The notes: a model not told the origin generated them from the sequence alone. A stretch of 64,000 nucleotides of DNA from Pseudomonas lurida (GCF_013522705.1 NZ_JAAMRE010000004.1:62001-126000); one strand, 5' to 3'; positions 45,409-54,359 are shown, numbered from the stretch's first letter. Numbers and translations: made by a program.

Positions 45409-46188
45409 ATGGGTATCGCTGGAAAAGTTGCGCTGGTCACCGGCGCCGGGCAGGGCATCGGCCGGGCCATTGCCTTGCGCCTGGCTCAGGAGGGCGCCGA
45501 TATCGCCCTGGTGGACATCAATGGTGCCAAACTCGCCGCCGTGGCCACCGAAATCACGGCCAGCGGACGCAAGGCGTCGGTGTTTATCGCCGATGTGTCC
45601 AAGCGCGAACAGGTTGTGGCGGCGGTGGAGCATGCGCACCAGACCCTGGGCGGCTTCGACATCATCGTCAACAACGCCGGGGTGGCGCAGATCGATGCAC
45701 TGCTGGAGGTGACCCCGGAACAGGTCGAACGCACCTTGGGTATCAATGTGCAGGGCGTGTTGTGGGGCATCCAGGCCGCCGGCAAGAAATTCAAGGCGCT
45801 GGGGTGCAAGGGCAAGATTATCAACGCCTGCTCCATCGCCGGCCATGAAGGGTTTGCGCTGCTGGGCGTGTACTCGGCCACCAAGTTCGCCGTGCGTGCG
45901 CTGACCCAGGCGGCGGCCAAGGAGCTGGCCAGCGCGGGGATCACCGTCAATGCCTACTGCCCGGGCGTCGTGGGCACCGATATGTGGGTGGAGATCGACA
46001 AGCGCATGGCTGAGATCACTGGGGCCGAGGTGGGCGCGACCTACAAGCAATACGTGGACGGCATCGCCCTGGGCCGCGCCGAAACCCCGGAGGATGTGGC
46101 GGGGCTGGTGGCGTTCCTGGCGGGGCCGGATGCGGACTACATGACGGGGCAGTCGCCCTTGATCGATGGTGGGTTGGTCTACCGCTGA
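45409..46188 (+). CDS. budC: Acetoin reductase / 2,3-butanediol dehydrogenase, short-chain dehydrogenase family
   Basis: This NAD(H)-dependent classical SDR (259 residues) interconverts acetoin and 2,3-butanediol. It has the cofactor loop TGAGQGIG (11-18), NNAG (88-91), and catalytic S142, Y155 and K159 (YSATK). The C-terminus ITVNAYCPGVVGTDMW, then EDVAGLVAFLAGPDADYMTGQS, matches the BudC-type group. The ATG at 45409 has GCAGGAG 8 nt upstream; an upstream in-frame TTG is rejected. Its neighbours acoR and acoABC, and a shared dyad, support a role in feeding butanediol into acetoin catabolism. The stereochemistry is not determinable. Confidence 0.88.
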   Translation: MGIAGKVALVTGAGQGIGRAIALRLAQEGADIALVDINGAKLAAVATEITASGRKASVFIADVSKREQVVAAVEHAHQTLGGFDIIVNNAGVAQIDALLEVTPEQVERTLGINVQGVLWGIQAAGKKFKALGCKGKIINACSIAGHEGFALLGVYSATKFAVRALTQAAAKELASAGITVNAYCPGVVGTDMWVEIDKRMAEITGAEVGATYKQYVDGIALGRAETPEDVAGLVAFLAGPDADYMTGQSPLIDGGLVYR

Positions 46189-46247
46189 TCTCGCAAAGCG
46201 TGCGTTGGTGGTGGTTCAGTTAGTATTTTTTTCGCTGACCCACCGCC

Positions 46248-46319
46248 ATCGGGGGCAAGCCCCCTCCCACATTACCTGCGACAGCGAGGTCCCACTGTGG
46301 GAGGGGGCTTGCCCCCGAT
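46248..46319. repeat. REPIN (paired inverted REP elements) between the dehydrogenase gene and acoR
   Basis: Two perfect inverted 24-bp copies (right copy TGTGGGAGGGGGCTTGCCCC..., 46296-46319; left copy 46248-46271) are separated by 24 nt. The core is that of the abundant REP family of P. fluorescens-group genomes. It lies in the 182-bp convergent gap. Confidence 0.9.
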
Positions 46320-46370
46320 AGCTTTCGCTCAGGCAACATGTGTGTCACTGACACGCCGCTATGAGCGACC

Positions 46371-48245
46371 TCACTGTGTCAGGGAAGCCTTGCCGGGCAT
46401 ATCGATGCCCAGTTGGTTGACTCGGCGGTACAGGGTGGCTCTGGAAATGCCCAGCGCCTGGGCGGTCGGTGTTGGTTTCCAGCGATGCCGGATCAGCGCA
46501 TCCAGTACCACTTGCCGTTCCGGGCTGGCGCTCTGTTCGGTCGGCGCCGCGACCTGTTCGCCGCGCACTTCCACCGGCAGATCCGCCAGTTGCAGGGTTT
46601 GGCCGTCGCACACCGCGCAGGCATACGCCAGCACATGCCGCAGTTGCCTCACATTGCCGGGCCAGCCATGGCTCAACAACACTTCAAGCGCCGCCTGGCT
46701 GATGCCCAGTGCGACCGTGCCGCGCTGTGATTCCTGCTCCAGCAGGCGGTGGATCAGGGCCAGTTTGTCGGTGCGATCGCGCAACGGCGGCAGGCTGACC
46801 CGGGCGCAGCCGAGGCGAAAGTACAAGTCTTCGCGAAAGCGCCCCTCGCTTACCAGCGCCGCCAGATCGCGGTGGCTGGCGCAGATCACCTGGATATCCA
46901 CCGTGCGGGTTCTGGCCGCGCCCAGGGGCGCCACTTCACCCTCGGCCATGACCCGCAACAGGCGGGTCTGCAACGCCAGCGGCATGTCGCCGATCTCATC
47001 GAGGAACAGCGTGCCGCCGTCGGCCTGCACCAACAGGCCGGGCATGCCTTTGCTGGAGGCACCGGTAAACGCCCCTGCCACATAGCCGAACAGCTCGCTT
47101 TCAATCAGGTTTTCCGGGATCGCCGCGCAGTTCACCGCCACGAATGGGCCCTGGCGGCGCGCACTGCGTTCATGCAACTGGCGCGCGAAGACTTCCTTGC
47201 CGGCACCGGTTTCGCCTTGCACCAGCACCGGCAGGTTGCGGTCCTTGACCCGTACGGCCAGGCGCAGGTGTTCTTCCACACGGGGGTCGACCTGATGGCT
47301 CGGCGCCGCGCGCGTGCGCGAACAACGTTGGGGCGTGTTGACCCGCACATGCAGCGCGCCGGGTTCGCCCAGCCAGTGCAACTGTTGGGCACGCTGGTCG
47401 GTCACCGCACGCAAGGCATCCAAGTCGAATACTTCACCGATATGCGTCGGCACCTGGCCGAAGCGTCGACGCAGGGCCTGGCGTGCCTTGCTGTTGAGGG
47501 CCTGCAGGCACCCGTCCTGGTCCCAGGCCAGCAGCAGGTCGGGCTGGCTGTCCACATAGCCCGGTGTGCTGTGCGCCTGCAGCACCCAATGCTGGCGGGC
47601 GCTGTGCATGAAGAACGCATTCTCGATGGCCTGGGCGCTCTGGGCCACCATCTGGCGCACCAGGTGCTGGCTACGCCGGTCATCCGGCGACTTGAGCGCC
47701 GAGGCGTCCATCACCCCCAGCAGATTGCCCTGCGGATCGAAGATCGGCGCGGCGGAGCAGGTCAGGCCGATGAACGCCGCGCGAAAGTGATCGCGTTTGT
47801 GCACGGTCACCGCTGCCTTGCTGGTCAATACCGTGGCCACGCCGCAGGTGCCTTCTTCGGCTTCCGACCAGCAGGTGCCCAGGTACAGACCGGCCTTGCG
47901 ACAGTCGCTGCGAATGCTGCTGTCTACGCGGTGGTCGAGGGTCTGGCCCTGGGCGTCGGTAAGCATCACGCAGTAGTCGGCATGACGCACGCGATGGTGC
48001 AGTTGCCCGACTTCTTCGCTGGCGATGCGCATGAACAGCTCGGCGCGTTCGCGGCATTCCTTGAGCAAGGGTTCGCTGAGGATACGGGGGCCCTGCAGGG
48101 AGCCTGGGTCCAGGTGGTGTTGTTCCATGGAGCGGCGCCAGGAATCGAAAATCAATGCGGGCACCGGTGCCTGGGGCAGGCGATCGGCATTGCGGACCAC
48201 GCGACTGACGCAGTCGACGTGCTCCCTGGAGTTCGCGGCGAGCAT
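46371..48245 (-). CDS. acoR: Sigma-54-dependent activator of acetoin catabolism
   Basis: AcoR (624 residues) activates the acetoin dehydrogenase operon. An N-terminal GAF sensor region spans about residues 80-240. The AAA+ domain spans about 320-550, with Walker A GETGAGKE, the sigma-54 contact loop GAFTGAS and Walker B GGTLFLDEIGD. A Fis-type helix-turn-helix lies at the end (PTAQALGISRATLYRRVNQLG). There is no receiver domain, so it probably responds to a small molecule. The start has GGAGG upstream. It is divergent from acoA; the 309-bp gap holds four TGAGACG half-sites and a sigma-54 promoter. Confidence 0.94.
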   Translation of the reverse strand: MLAANSREHVDCVSRVVRNADRLPQAPVPALIFDSWRRSMEQHHLDPGSLQGPRILSEPLLKECRERAELFMRIASEEVGQLHHRVRHADYCVMLTDAQGQTLDHRVDSSIRSDCRKAGLYLGTCWSEAEEGTCGVATVLTSKAAVTVHKRDHFRAAFIGLTCSAAPIFDPQGNLLGVMDASALKSPDDRRSQHLVRQMVAQSAQAIENAFFMHSARQHWVLQAHSTPGYVDSQPDLLLAWDQDGCLQALNSKARQALRRRFGQVPTHIGEVFDLDALRAVTDQRAQQLHWLGEPGALHVRVNTPQRCSRTRAAPSHQVDPRVEEHLRLAVRVKDRNLPVLVQGETGAGKEVFARQLHERSARRQGPFVAVNCAAIPENLIESELFGYVAGAFTGASSKGMPGLLVQADGGTLFLDEIGDMPLALQTRLLRVMAEGEVAPLGAARTRTVDIQVICASHRDLAALVSEGRFREDLYFRLGCARVSLPPLRDRTDKLALIHRLLEQESQRGTVALGISQAALEVLLSHGWPGNVRQLRHVLAYACAVCDGQTLQLADLPVEVRGEQVAAPTEQSASPERQVVLDALIRHRWKPTPTAQALGISRATLYRRVNQLGIDMPGKASLTQ

Positions 48246-48337
48246 AGGGCCTCCGGTTCTCGAGCTTTGTTGTTATGCCCGCCATTAAGCGCCTGCGCGC
48301 GCGGGTGGACAAGGGCGGGCTGACCAACTGCCGACGC

Positions 48338-48397
48338 TGAGACGCAGCGTCTCATTTGCCTTGAGACGCCATCGGCAAGCTGCGCTGCAACGTCTCA
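48338..48397. promoter_or_regulatory. Upstream activating region for AcoR: TGAGACG dyads
   Basis: TGAGACG-CAG-CGTCTCA (48338-48354) is a perfect dyad. A second TGAGACG at 48362-48368 and CGTCTCA at 48391-48397 form a wider inverted pair. They end about 80 bp before the sigma-54 -24 element, typical enhancer spacing. Confidence 0.7.
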
Positions 48398-48475
48398 TTC
48401 CGAGTGTATTGAGTGCGCACGTACAAGGGGGCGGCACTGCTCTGGATCAACGCTTTGCCAGGTTCCTGGCGGTTA

Positions 48476-48491
48476 TGGCACAGGCTGTGCT
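48476..48491 (+). promoter_or_regulatory. Sigma-54 promoter of acoABC
   Basis: TGGCACAGGCTGTGCT has GG and GC separated by 10 bp, and matches TGGCAC-N5-TTGC except G for the first T. It is 63 bp before the acoA start. The rest of the 309-bp acoR-acoA gap shows only the activator dyads. Confidence 0.8.
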
Positions 48492-48554
48492 GAGTGGCCT
48501 GTAGCTGGTCGACGCCAGCCTTTTGTGTGTCGAGACAACCTGGAGAACAACAAG

Positions 48555-49532
48555 ATGTCCACCCACCTGTCCACCGATCAATTGCTGCATGCCTACACTG
48601 TGATGCGCACCATCCGTGATTTCGAAGAACGCCTGCATGTGGAATTCGCCACCGGCGAGATTCCCGGCTTCGTGCATTTGTATGCCGGCCAGGAAGCCAG
48701 TGCCGCCGGGGTCATGGCCCATCTTAACGATGACGATTGCATCGCCTCCAACCACCGTGGCCACGGTCATTGCATCGCCAAGGGGGTGGATGTGTTCGGC
48801 ATGATGGCCGAGATCTACGGCAAGAAAACCGGCGTCTGCGGCGGTAAGGGCGGCTCCATGCACATCGCCGATCAGGAGAAAGGCATGCTCGGCGCCAATG
48901 GCATCGTCGGTGCCGGCGCACCGTTGGCGGCCGGTGCGGCGTTGGCCGCCAGGCTCAAGGGCAGCCAGGGCGTGGCCGTGGCATTTTTTGGCGATGGCGG
49001 CTCCAACGAGGGCGCGGTGTTCGAGGCGATGAACCTGGCCTCGATCATGAAATTGCCCTGTCTGTTCGTCGCCGAAAACAACGGCTATGCCGAAGCCACC
49101 GGTTCCGGCTGGTCGGTGGCGTGCAAGGACATCGCCGAGCGCGCCGTGGGATTTGGCATGCCGGGGGTGATCGTCGATGGCAACGATTTCTTCGCCGTGC
49201 ACGCGGCGCTGGGCGTGGCCGTAGAGCGTGCACGCAACGGCGAAGGGCCGACGCTGGTGGAGGTCAAGTTGAGCCGTTTCTACGGCCACTTCGAAGGCGA
49301 TGCCCAAACCTATCGCGGTGTGGATGAAGTGAAGAACCTGCGCGAAACCCAGGATTGCCTGGTGCTGTTCCGCCAGCGTTGCCAGGTCGAAGGCTGGTTG
49401 GACGCCGCGCAATTCGAGCGTATCGACGGCGAGGTCGCACAGTTGATCGAAGATGCCGTGCGCCTGGCCAAGTCCGATCCCAAGCCCCAGGCGGCCGATC
49501 TGCTCAGCGATGTCTACGTCGCCTACCGCTAA
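48555..49532 (+). CDS. acoA: Acetoin dehydrogenase E1 component, alpha subunit
   Basis: AcoA (325 residues) is the TPP-binding alpha subunit of the acetoin:DCPIP oxidoreductase / acetoin dehydrogenase complex, which cleaves acetoin to acetaldehyde and acetyl-CoA. It carries the TPP motif GDGGSNEGAVFEAMN, ending in the usual Asn stretch (FVAENN). HRGHGHCIAKG and GGKGGSMHI are E1-alpha family blocks. The start ATG (MSTHLSTDQ) has TGGAGA 8 nt upstream, and the gene lies behind a sigma-54 promoter. First gene of acoA-acoB-acoC; acoB follows after 26 bp. Confidence 0.95.
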   Translation: MSTHLSTDQLLHAYTVMRTIRDFEERLHVEFATGEIPGFVHLYAGQEASAAGVMAHLNDDDCIASNHRGHGHCIAKGVDVFGMMAEIYGKKTGVCGGKGGSMHIADQEKGMLGANGIVGAGAPLAAGAALAARLKGSQGVAVAFFGDGGSNEGAVFEAMNLASIMKLPCLFVAENNGYAEATGSGWSVACKDIAERAVGFGMPGVIVDGNDFFAVHAALGVAVERARNGEGPTLVEVKLSRFYGHFEGDAQTYRGVDEVKNLRETQDCLVLFRQRCQVEGWLDAAQFERIDGEVAQLIEDAVRLAKSDPKPQAADLLSDVYVAYR

Positions 49533-49558
49533 TAACAACAAGACCCGGAGAGAATTTC

Positions 49559-50578
49559 ATGGCTCGCAAAATCAGCTATCAGCAGGCAATCAACGAAGCC
49601 CTGGCCCAGGAGATGCGCCGCGACCAGAGCGTGTTCATCATCGGCCAGGATGTGTCCGGCGGCACCGGGTCGCCCGGCGAACAGGACGCCTGGGGCGGCG
49701 TGCTCGGCGTCACCAAAGGCCTGTACCCGGAGTTCCCCGAGCGCGTGCTGGATGCGCCGTTGTCCGAGGTCGGCTACGTGGGCATGGCCGTGGGCGCCGC
49801 CACCCGGGGCATGCGCCCGGTGTGCGAACTGATGTTCGTCGACTTTATCGGCTGTTGCCTTGACCAGTTGCTCAACCAGGCTGCCAAGTTTCGCTATATG
49901 TTCGGTGGCAAGACCACCACACCGCTGGTGATCCGCGCCATGTACGGCGCCGGCCTGCGCGCCGCCGCCCAGCACTCGCAGATGCTCACCTCGATGTGGA
50001 CCCACATTCCCGGCCTGAAAGTGGTGTGCCCGGCCACGCCCTATGATGCCAAGGGCATGCTGATCCAGGCGATCCGCGATAACGACCCGGTGATCTTCCT
50101 CGAACACAAAATGCTCTACAGCCTGCAAGGCGACGTGCCCGAAGAGCTGTATACCGTGCCGTTCGGCGAGGCCAACTTTGTGCGCGAAGGCCGCGACGTG
50201 ACCCTGGTAACTTACGGGCGCATGGTGCATATCGCCCTCGACGCCGCCGCCAACCTGGCACGCCAAGGCATCGACTGCGAAGTGTTGGACCTGCGCACCA
50301 CCAGCCCACTGGATGAGGACAGCATCCTGGAAAGCGTGGAGAAAACCGGGCGCCTGGTGGTGATCGATGAGTCCAACCCGCGCTGCTCGATTGCCACCGA
50401 CATCAGCGCCCTGGTGGCGCAGCGCGCATTCGCCGCACTGCGCGCGCCCATCGAAATGGTCACCGCGCCCCATACGCCGGTGCCGTTTTCCGATGCGCTG
50501 GAAGACCTGTACATCCCCGACGCCGCCAGGATCGAAGCCGCCGTGCTGAAGATCGCCGACAAGAGGAACGCCGCATGA
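49559..50578 (+). CDS. acoB: Acetoin dehydrogenase E1 component, beta subunit
   Basis: AcoB (339 residues) is the transketolase-like beta subunit of the acetoin dehydrogenase E1. Family blocks visible include AINEALAQEMRRD, IGQDVSGGTGSPGEQDAWGG, a pyrimidine-binding region (MFGGKTTTPLVIRAMYGAG) and the C-terminal transketolase domain (VTLVTYGRMVHIALDAA; DLRTTSPLDEDSI). The ATG at 49559 follows a GGAGAG ribosome-binding site. The stop overlaps the acoC start by 4 bp (ATGA). Confidence 0.95.
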   Translation: MARKISYQQAINEALAQEMRRDQSVFIIGQDVSGGTGSPGEQDAWGGVLGVTKGLYPEFPERVLDAPLSEVGYVGMAVGAATRGMRPVCELMFVDFIGCCLDQLLNQAAKFRYMFGGKTTTPLVIRAMYGAGLRAAAQHSQMLTSMWTHIPGLKVVCPATPYDAKGMLIQAIRDNDPVIFLEHKMLYSLQGDVPEELYTVPFGEANFVREGRDVTLVTYGRMVHIALDAAANLARQGIDCEVLDLRTTSPLDEDSILESVEKTGRLVVIDESNPRCSIATDISALVAQRAFAALRAPIEMVTAPHTPVPFSDALEDLYIPDAARIEAAVLKIADKRNAA

Positions 50579-51675
50579 TCCATACCTTGACCATGCCCAA
50601 GTGGGGGCTATCGATGACTGAGGGCCGTATCGACACCTGGCTCAAGCAGCCGGGCGAGCGGGTGGAGAAGGGCGAAGAAGTGCTGGATGTGGAGACCGAC
50701 AAAATTTCCAGCAGCGTCGAGGCGCCGTTCAGTGGCGTGTTGCGCCGAGTGCTGGCGCAGAGCGATGAAACCCTGCCGGTCGGCGCCTTGCTGGGGATTG
50801 TGGTGGAAGGTGAGGCCAGCGACGCCGAGATCGACGCGGTAATCGAACGCTTCCAGGCCGGGTTCGTGTCCAGTGCCGCCGAGGCCGAAACGGCGGGGCC
50901 GAGTGCGCAGAAAGTCGAGGTGGGCGGGCGCTTGCTGCGTTACCTGGACCTCGGCGAAGGCGGCACGCCGCTGGTGCTGGTGCATGGCTTTGGCGGCGAC
51001 TTGAACAACTGGCTGTTCAACCAACCGGCCCTGGCCGCCGACCGCCGTGTGATCGCGCTCGACCTGCCGGGGCATGGCGAGTCGGGCAAGACGCTGCGCA
51101 GCGGCGACGCCTCGGAGTTGGCACAGGCGGTACTGGGCCTGCTCGATCATCTGCACGTGGAGCGCGTGCACCTGGCCGGCCATTCCATGGGCGGGCTGGT
51201 GGCCCTGACCGTTGCCGAGCAGGCGCCCGCGCGCGTGGTCTCGCTGACCCTGATCGCCAGCGCCGGCCTGGGTGCCGATATCAATGGCGATTATCTGCAA
51301 GGGTTTGCCGACGCTAACAATCGCAACGCCCTCAAGCCGCAGCTGGTGCAGTTGTTTAGCGATCCGGCGCTGGTGACGCGGCAGATGCTGGAGGACATGC
51401 TCAAGTTCAAACGGTTGGAGGGCGTGGATCAGGCGTTGCGCCAGCTCAATGGGGCGCTGTTCGAGGGCGGACGACAGAAGGTGGATGTGCGCCATGTTGT
51501 CGGTCGACAGCCGAGCCTGGTGATCTGGGGCAGCGACGACGCCATTATCCCGGCCGCTCATGCCCAAGGGCTGGAGGCCCAGGTGGAAATCCTGCCGGGG
51601 CAGGGGCATATGGTGCAGTTGGAGGCGGCGGAGCAGGTTAACCCGTTGATGCTGGCGTTCCTCAAGCGCCATTGA
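50575..51675 (+). CDS. acoC: Acetoin dehydrogenase E2 component: lipoyl domain fused to alpha/beta hydrolase
   Basis: AcoC (366 residues) carries an N-terminal lipoyl domain (about 1-78, lipoylated K43 in ETDKISSS). After a linker (about 100-120) comes an alpha/beta-hydrolase-fold domain (VHGFGGD; nucleophile in GHSMGG) instead of the chloramphenicol-acetyltransferase fold of classical E2 proteins. This is the usual architecture for acetoin dehydrogenase E2 in pseudomonads. It overlaps acoB and is followed by a REPIN. No E3 (lipoamide dehydrogenase) or acoX gene lies in this operon, so E3 must come from elsewhere. Confidence 0.94.
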   Translation: MIHTLTMPKWGLSMTEGRIDTWLKQPGERVEKGEEVLDVETDKISSSVEAPFSGVLRRVLAQSDETLPVGALLGIVVEGEASDAEIDAVIERFQAGFVSSAAEAETAGPSAQKVEVGGRLLRYLDLGEGGTPLVLVHGFGGDLNNWLFNQPALAADRRVIALDLPGHGESGKTLRSGDASELAQAVLGLLDHLHVERVHLAGHSMGGLVALTVAEQAPARVVSLTLIASAGLGADINGDYLQGFADANNRNALKPQLVQLFSDPALVTRQMLEDMLKFKRLEGVDQALRQLNGALFEGGRQKVDVRHVVGRQPSLVIWGSDDAIIPAAHAQGLEAQVEILPGQGHMVQLEAAEQVNPLMLAFLKRH

Positions 51676-51702
51676 GCTGAGATCCGTGGGGCCTGACCCA
51701 CT

Positions 51703-51766
51703 GCAATCGGGGGCAAACCCCCTCCCACAGTACTGACTGTGTGGGAGGGGGCTTGCCCCCGATTGC
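51703..51766. repeat. REPIN downstream of acoC
   Basis: Inverted REP copies at 51706-51729 and 51740-51763 (right copy identical to the one at 46296; left copy with one change) have a 10-nt centre and matching GCAATC/GATTGC ends. It is the only structure in the acoC-SRPBCC gap and may protect or terminate the aco transcript. Confidence 0.9.
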
Positions 51767-51868
51767 GAGGCGTCAGTCACCCCCTTATCCGAGCATTCAG
51801 AAGGGATGCAATGACGCGCCAGGCGTGGCAGTCTGGGCGACGTTTTCCATGACTTCTGGAGATTGACC

Positions 51869-52285
51869 GTGCCAACCGCATCCGCAGTAATAGAAATCCC
51901 GGTATCGGCCGATCAGGTCTGGCAATTGGTCGGCGGCTTCAACAGCCTGCCGGACTGGTTGCCGCTGATTGCCAAGAGCGAGCCCGGCGAAGGTGGCCGC
52001 CTGCGCCATCTGACAACCGCCGACGGTGGCGTGATCGTCGAGCGGTTGCAGACGTTCGATAACGTTTCGCGTGCCTACAGCTACACCATCGAGCAATCGC
52101 CGTTTCCGGTGAGCGCTTACCTGGCGACGTTGCAGGTGGAAGCCTTGACTGACGCGTCGACGAAGGTGACGTGGTCGGGCGTGTTCACACCGGCGGCGGG
52201 CACCACGGACGAGGCGGTGGAGGAGCTGTTCGCCGGTGTCTACAAGGGTGGGGTCGAAGCGCTGCGCGCCAACTTCAAGGCCTGA
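51869..52285 (+). CDS. SRPBCC-family (polyketide cyclase/START-like) protein
   Basis: This small protein (138 residues) has the helix-grip pattern VIEIPVSADQVWQLVGGFNSLPDWLP at the N-terminus and a C-terminal helix (DEAVEELFAGVYKGGVEALRANF). Such folds bind hydrophobic ligands, and the function here is unknown. The start is GTG at 51869, with TGGAG 7 nt upstream. The TTG six bases earlier would leave only one base between ribosome-binding site and start. It lies alone between the aco REPIN and the convergent two-component genes (21-bp gap). Confidence 0.82.
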   Translation: MPTASAVIEIPVSADQVWQLVGGFNSLPDWLPLIAKSEPGEGGRLRHLTTADGGVIVERLQTFDNVSRAYSYTIEQSPFPVSAYLATLQVEALTDASTKVTWSGVFTPAAGTTDEAVEELFAGVYKGGVEALRANFKA

Positions 52286-52306
52286 GTCGCAGCAGGCCCC
52301 ACTCGC

Positions 52307-53698
52307 TCATTCGGGCATCAGTTGCTGGCGACACTCCAGGATCAGCCGCGCGCCGCCCCGGGCGCTGCTGCCTACCTCCAGCTTGAAGCCATGCAGGTTG
52401 ATGATCGCCGCGACAATCGACAACCCCAGCCCGAACCCACCGGGCTGGTCGCTTTCGTCCACGCGGTAAAAACGCTGGAACACTGCGGCACGCTCGGCCG
52501 CCGGTATGCCTGGCCCCGAGTCGTGCACTTCGATACGGGTGCTGCCCGCGTCGTTGAGCCCGCGCAAAATGACTTCGCCGCCCGGCGGGGTGAACTTGAT
52601 CGAATTGCTCAATAAGTTCGCCACGGCTTCAAACAGCAGCGCGCGGTCGCCGGTGATCCACGGCAGGGAGGGTGGCATGTCGAGCACCAGTTGCAGTTCG
52701 CCTTCCTCGGCCAGCGGCAGATAGAAATCGTGCAATTCCCTCAGCAGCGGCAGCGGGTCCATCACCAGGAAGCCTGAACGGCGCTGGTGGTCTTCCAGTT
52801 CCGAAATACGCAACAGCCCGCGAAAACGCGCCATCAGGGTGTCGGTTTCGGCAATCGCGTCATCCAGTTTTACCGCGTAGCCCGAGTCCTGCTCGGCCTC
52901 CTGCCGGATGCGATACAACTGCGCGCGCAGGCGCGTCAGTGGGGTGCGCAGATCATGGGCAATGTTGTCGCACACGCCCTTGACCTCGTTCATCAACTTT
53001 TCGATGCGGTCGAGCATGGCGTTGACGATGGCCGCGAGCATGTCCAATTCGTCGCGTCGGTTGGACAGCGGCAGGCGATGGGTGAGGTCGCCGGCGACGA
53101 TAGCTTCGGCGCTGGCCTGGATCCCGCGAATGCGTCGCAGCGGACGACGGCGCAGCAAGTGCCAGCCCGCGACACCGGGAATGATGGTCAGCGAGAGTGC
53201 CCAGAGCAGCGCATGCCAGATGATTCGCGTCACGCCGAACAGCGAACCGTTGGCGCGCACCAGTACCAGCCAGCGGCCATCGCCGGTGTGGGTGGCGACG
53301 GCATCGCAGCTGTCCTTGGGCAATTTGGGATCGTCGGAGTCCACGCAATTGGTCAGGGCGTGGATCTTGCCGTCCAGAGGCAGGTCCGGCGGAATTGCGC
53401 GGATCGGTCCGTTCAACGGGCGGAACTGTTCGTCGAACAGGCCGTAGGCGTCAACGCCCTTCATATCGAAGGTCATGCTGGTGGTCAGCGCCTCCACCAG
53501 TTCCTCACCGTCGAAACGTTGAAAGAGGTGCTGGCGCTGCAACAGCGAGTGGCGCGACAAATCCCCCAGGTAACCCGACACTTCGAAGTACAGCACCCCC
53601 ATCAGGATGCAGCTCCAGGCCACGAACAGCGAGCTGTACAGTGCCAGCAGGCGGCTGCTGGATGAGCGCCAGCCCTTAGAGGGGTTCAGCAATGACAT
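52307..53698 (-). CDS. Membrane sensor histidine kinase of an OmpR-type two-component system
   Basis: This sensor kinase has 463 residues. Transmembrane segment 1 lies at about residues 17-40 and segment 2 at about 160-182 (IIWHALLWALSLTIIPGVAGWHLL), enclosing a periplasmic domain of about 120 residues with two cysteines (TNCVDSDDPKLPKDSCDAV). A HAMP-like linker, HisKA (IAHDLRTPLTRLRAQ) and HATPase (ANLLSNSIKFTPPGG; DSGPGIP; GFGLGLSIV) follow. The start overlaps the end of the response-regulator gene by 23 bp, so the two are translationally coupled. The signal is unknown. Confidence 0.92.
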   Translation of the reverse strand: MSLLNPSKGWRSSSSRLLALYSSLFVAWSCILMGVLYFEVSGYLGDLSRHSLLQRQHLFQRFDGEELVEALTTSMTFDMKGVDAYGLFDEQFRPLNGPIRAIPPDLPLDGKIHALTNCVDSDDPKLPKDSCDAVATHTGDGRWLVLVRANGSLFGVTRIIWHALLWALSLTIIPGVAGWHLLRRRPLRRIRGIQASAEAIVAGDLTHRLPLSNRRDELDMLAAIVNAMLDRIEKLMNEVKGVCDNIAHDLRTPLTRLRAQLYRIRQEAEQDSGYAVKLDDAIAETDTLMARFRGLLRISELEDHQRRSGFLVMDPLPLLRELHDFYLPLAEEGELQLVLDMPPSLPWITGDRALLFEAVANLLSNSIKFTPPGGEVILRGLNDAGSTRIEVHDSGPGIPAAERAAVFQRFYRVDESDQPGGFGLGLSIVAAIINLHGFKLEVGSSARGGARLILECRQQLMPE

Positions 53699-54359
53699 AA
53701 CCGGAACCTCGTACCGTGCGGATCAGCGGTGTGAGGCCCGGTGGGTCGATTTTCTTGCGCAGGCGTCCGATGTGCACATCGATCAGGTTGGTGCCGGGGT
53801 CGAAGTGATAGCCCCAGACTTCCTCGAAGATCATCATCCGCGACAGGATCTGCCCGGTGTTGCGCATCAAAAATTCCAGCAGTTTGTATTCGGTGGGCAG
53901 CAGGGTGAGCGGCTGATCGGCGCGAGTGGCTTCGCGGCTGATCAGGTTCAACTCCAGGTCGGCCACGCGCAAGGCGGTCTCGAATTCCTTGACCGTACTT
54001 TTGCGGCGCAGCAGCACTTCTACACGTGCGGCCATTTCATCGGAAGCGAACGGCTTGGTCAGGTAGTCATCGCCACCGGCGCGCAGGCCGCGCACGCGTT
54101 CATCGACGTCGGAGAGGGCGCTGATCATCAGGATCGGCGTCGATACTCCAATGGTGCGCAGGGTGGTGACGATGGCCAGGCCATCCAGTTCCGGCAGCAT
54201 GCGGTCCAGGGTGATCAGGTCGTAATCACCACTCACGGCGCGGACCAGGCCTTCGCGGCCGTTGTCCACCCAATCAACCTCCAGTCCATGGCTACTCAGC
54301 TCGGCGACAATCTCGCGGGCCGTTACGGCGTCATCCTCGATGGTCAAAATGCGGGTCAT
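53676..54359 (-). CDS. OmpR-family response regulator
   Basis: This regulator (227 residues) has a receiver with acidic pocket (TIEDD) and phospho-acceptor D52 (LITLDRMLPELDG), K in LTKPF, and a C-terminal winged helix (LTLLPTEYKLLEFLMRNTGQILSR; DVHIGRLRKKID; IRTVRGSGYV). The start MTRILTI is preferred over upstream ATGs because CAGG lies 7 nt before it. It is the first gene of the pair with the sensor kinase. The 292-bp region upstream is shared with a divergent sigma-54-type promoter. Confidence 0.92.
   Translation of the reverse strand: MTRILTIEDDAVTAREIVAELSSHGLEVDWVDNGREGLVRAVSGDYDLITLDRMLPELDGLAIVTTLRTIGVSTPILMISALSDVDERVRGLRAGGDDYLTKPFASDEMAARVEVLLRRKSTVKEFETALRVADLELNLISREATRADQPLTLLPTEYKLLEFLMRNTGQILSRMMIFEEVWGYHFDPGTNLIDVHIGRLRKKIDPPGLTPLIRTVRGSGYVIAEPL

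Noticed and set aside
46341..46353. GTGTC-ACT-GACAC as the acoR terminator
   Set aside because: Stem of only 5 bp and no T-run on the acoR strand.
46749..48323. Plus-strand 524-codon frame opposite acoR
   Set aside because: Shadow; acoR on the minus strand has the GAF, AAA+ and Fis domains and a GGAGG ribosome-binding site.
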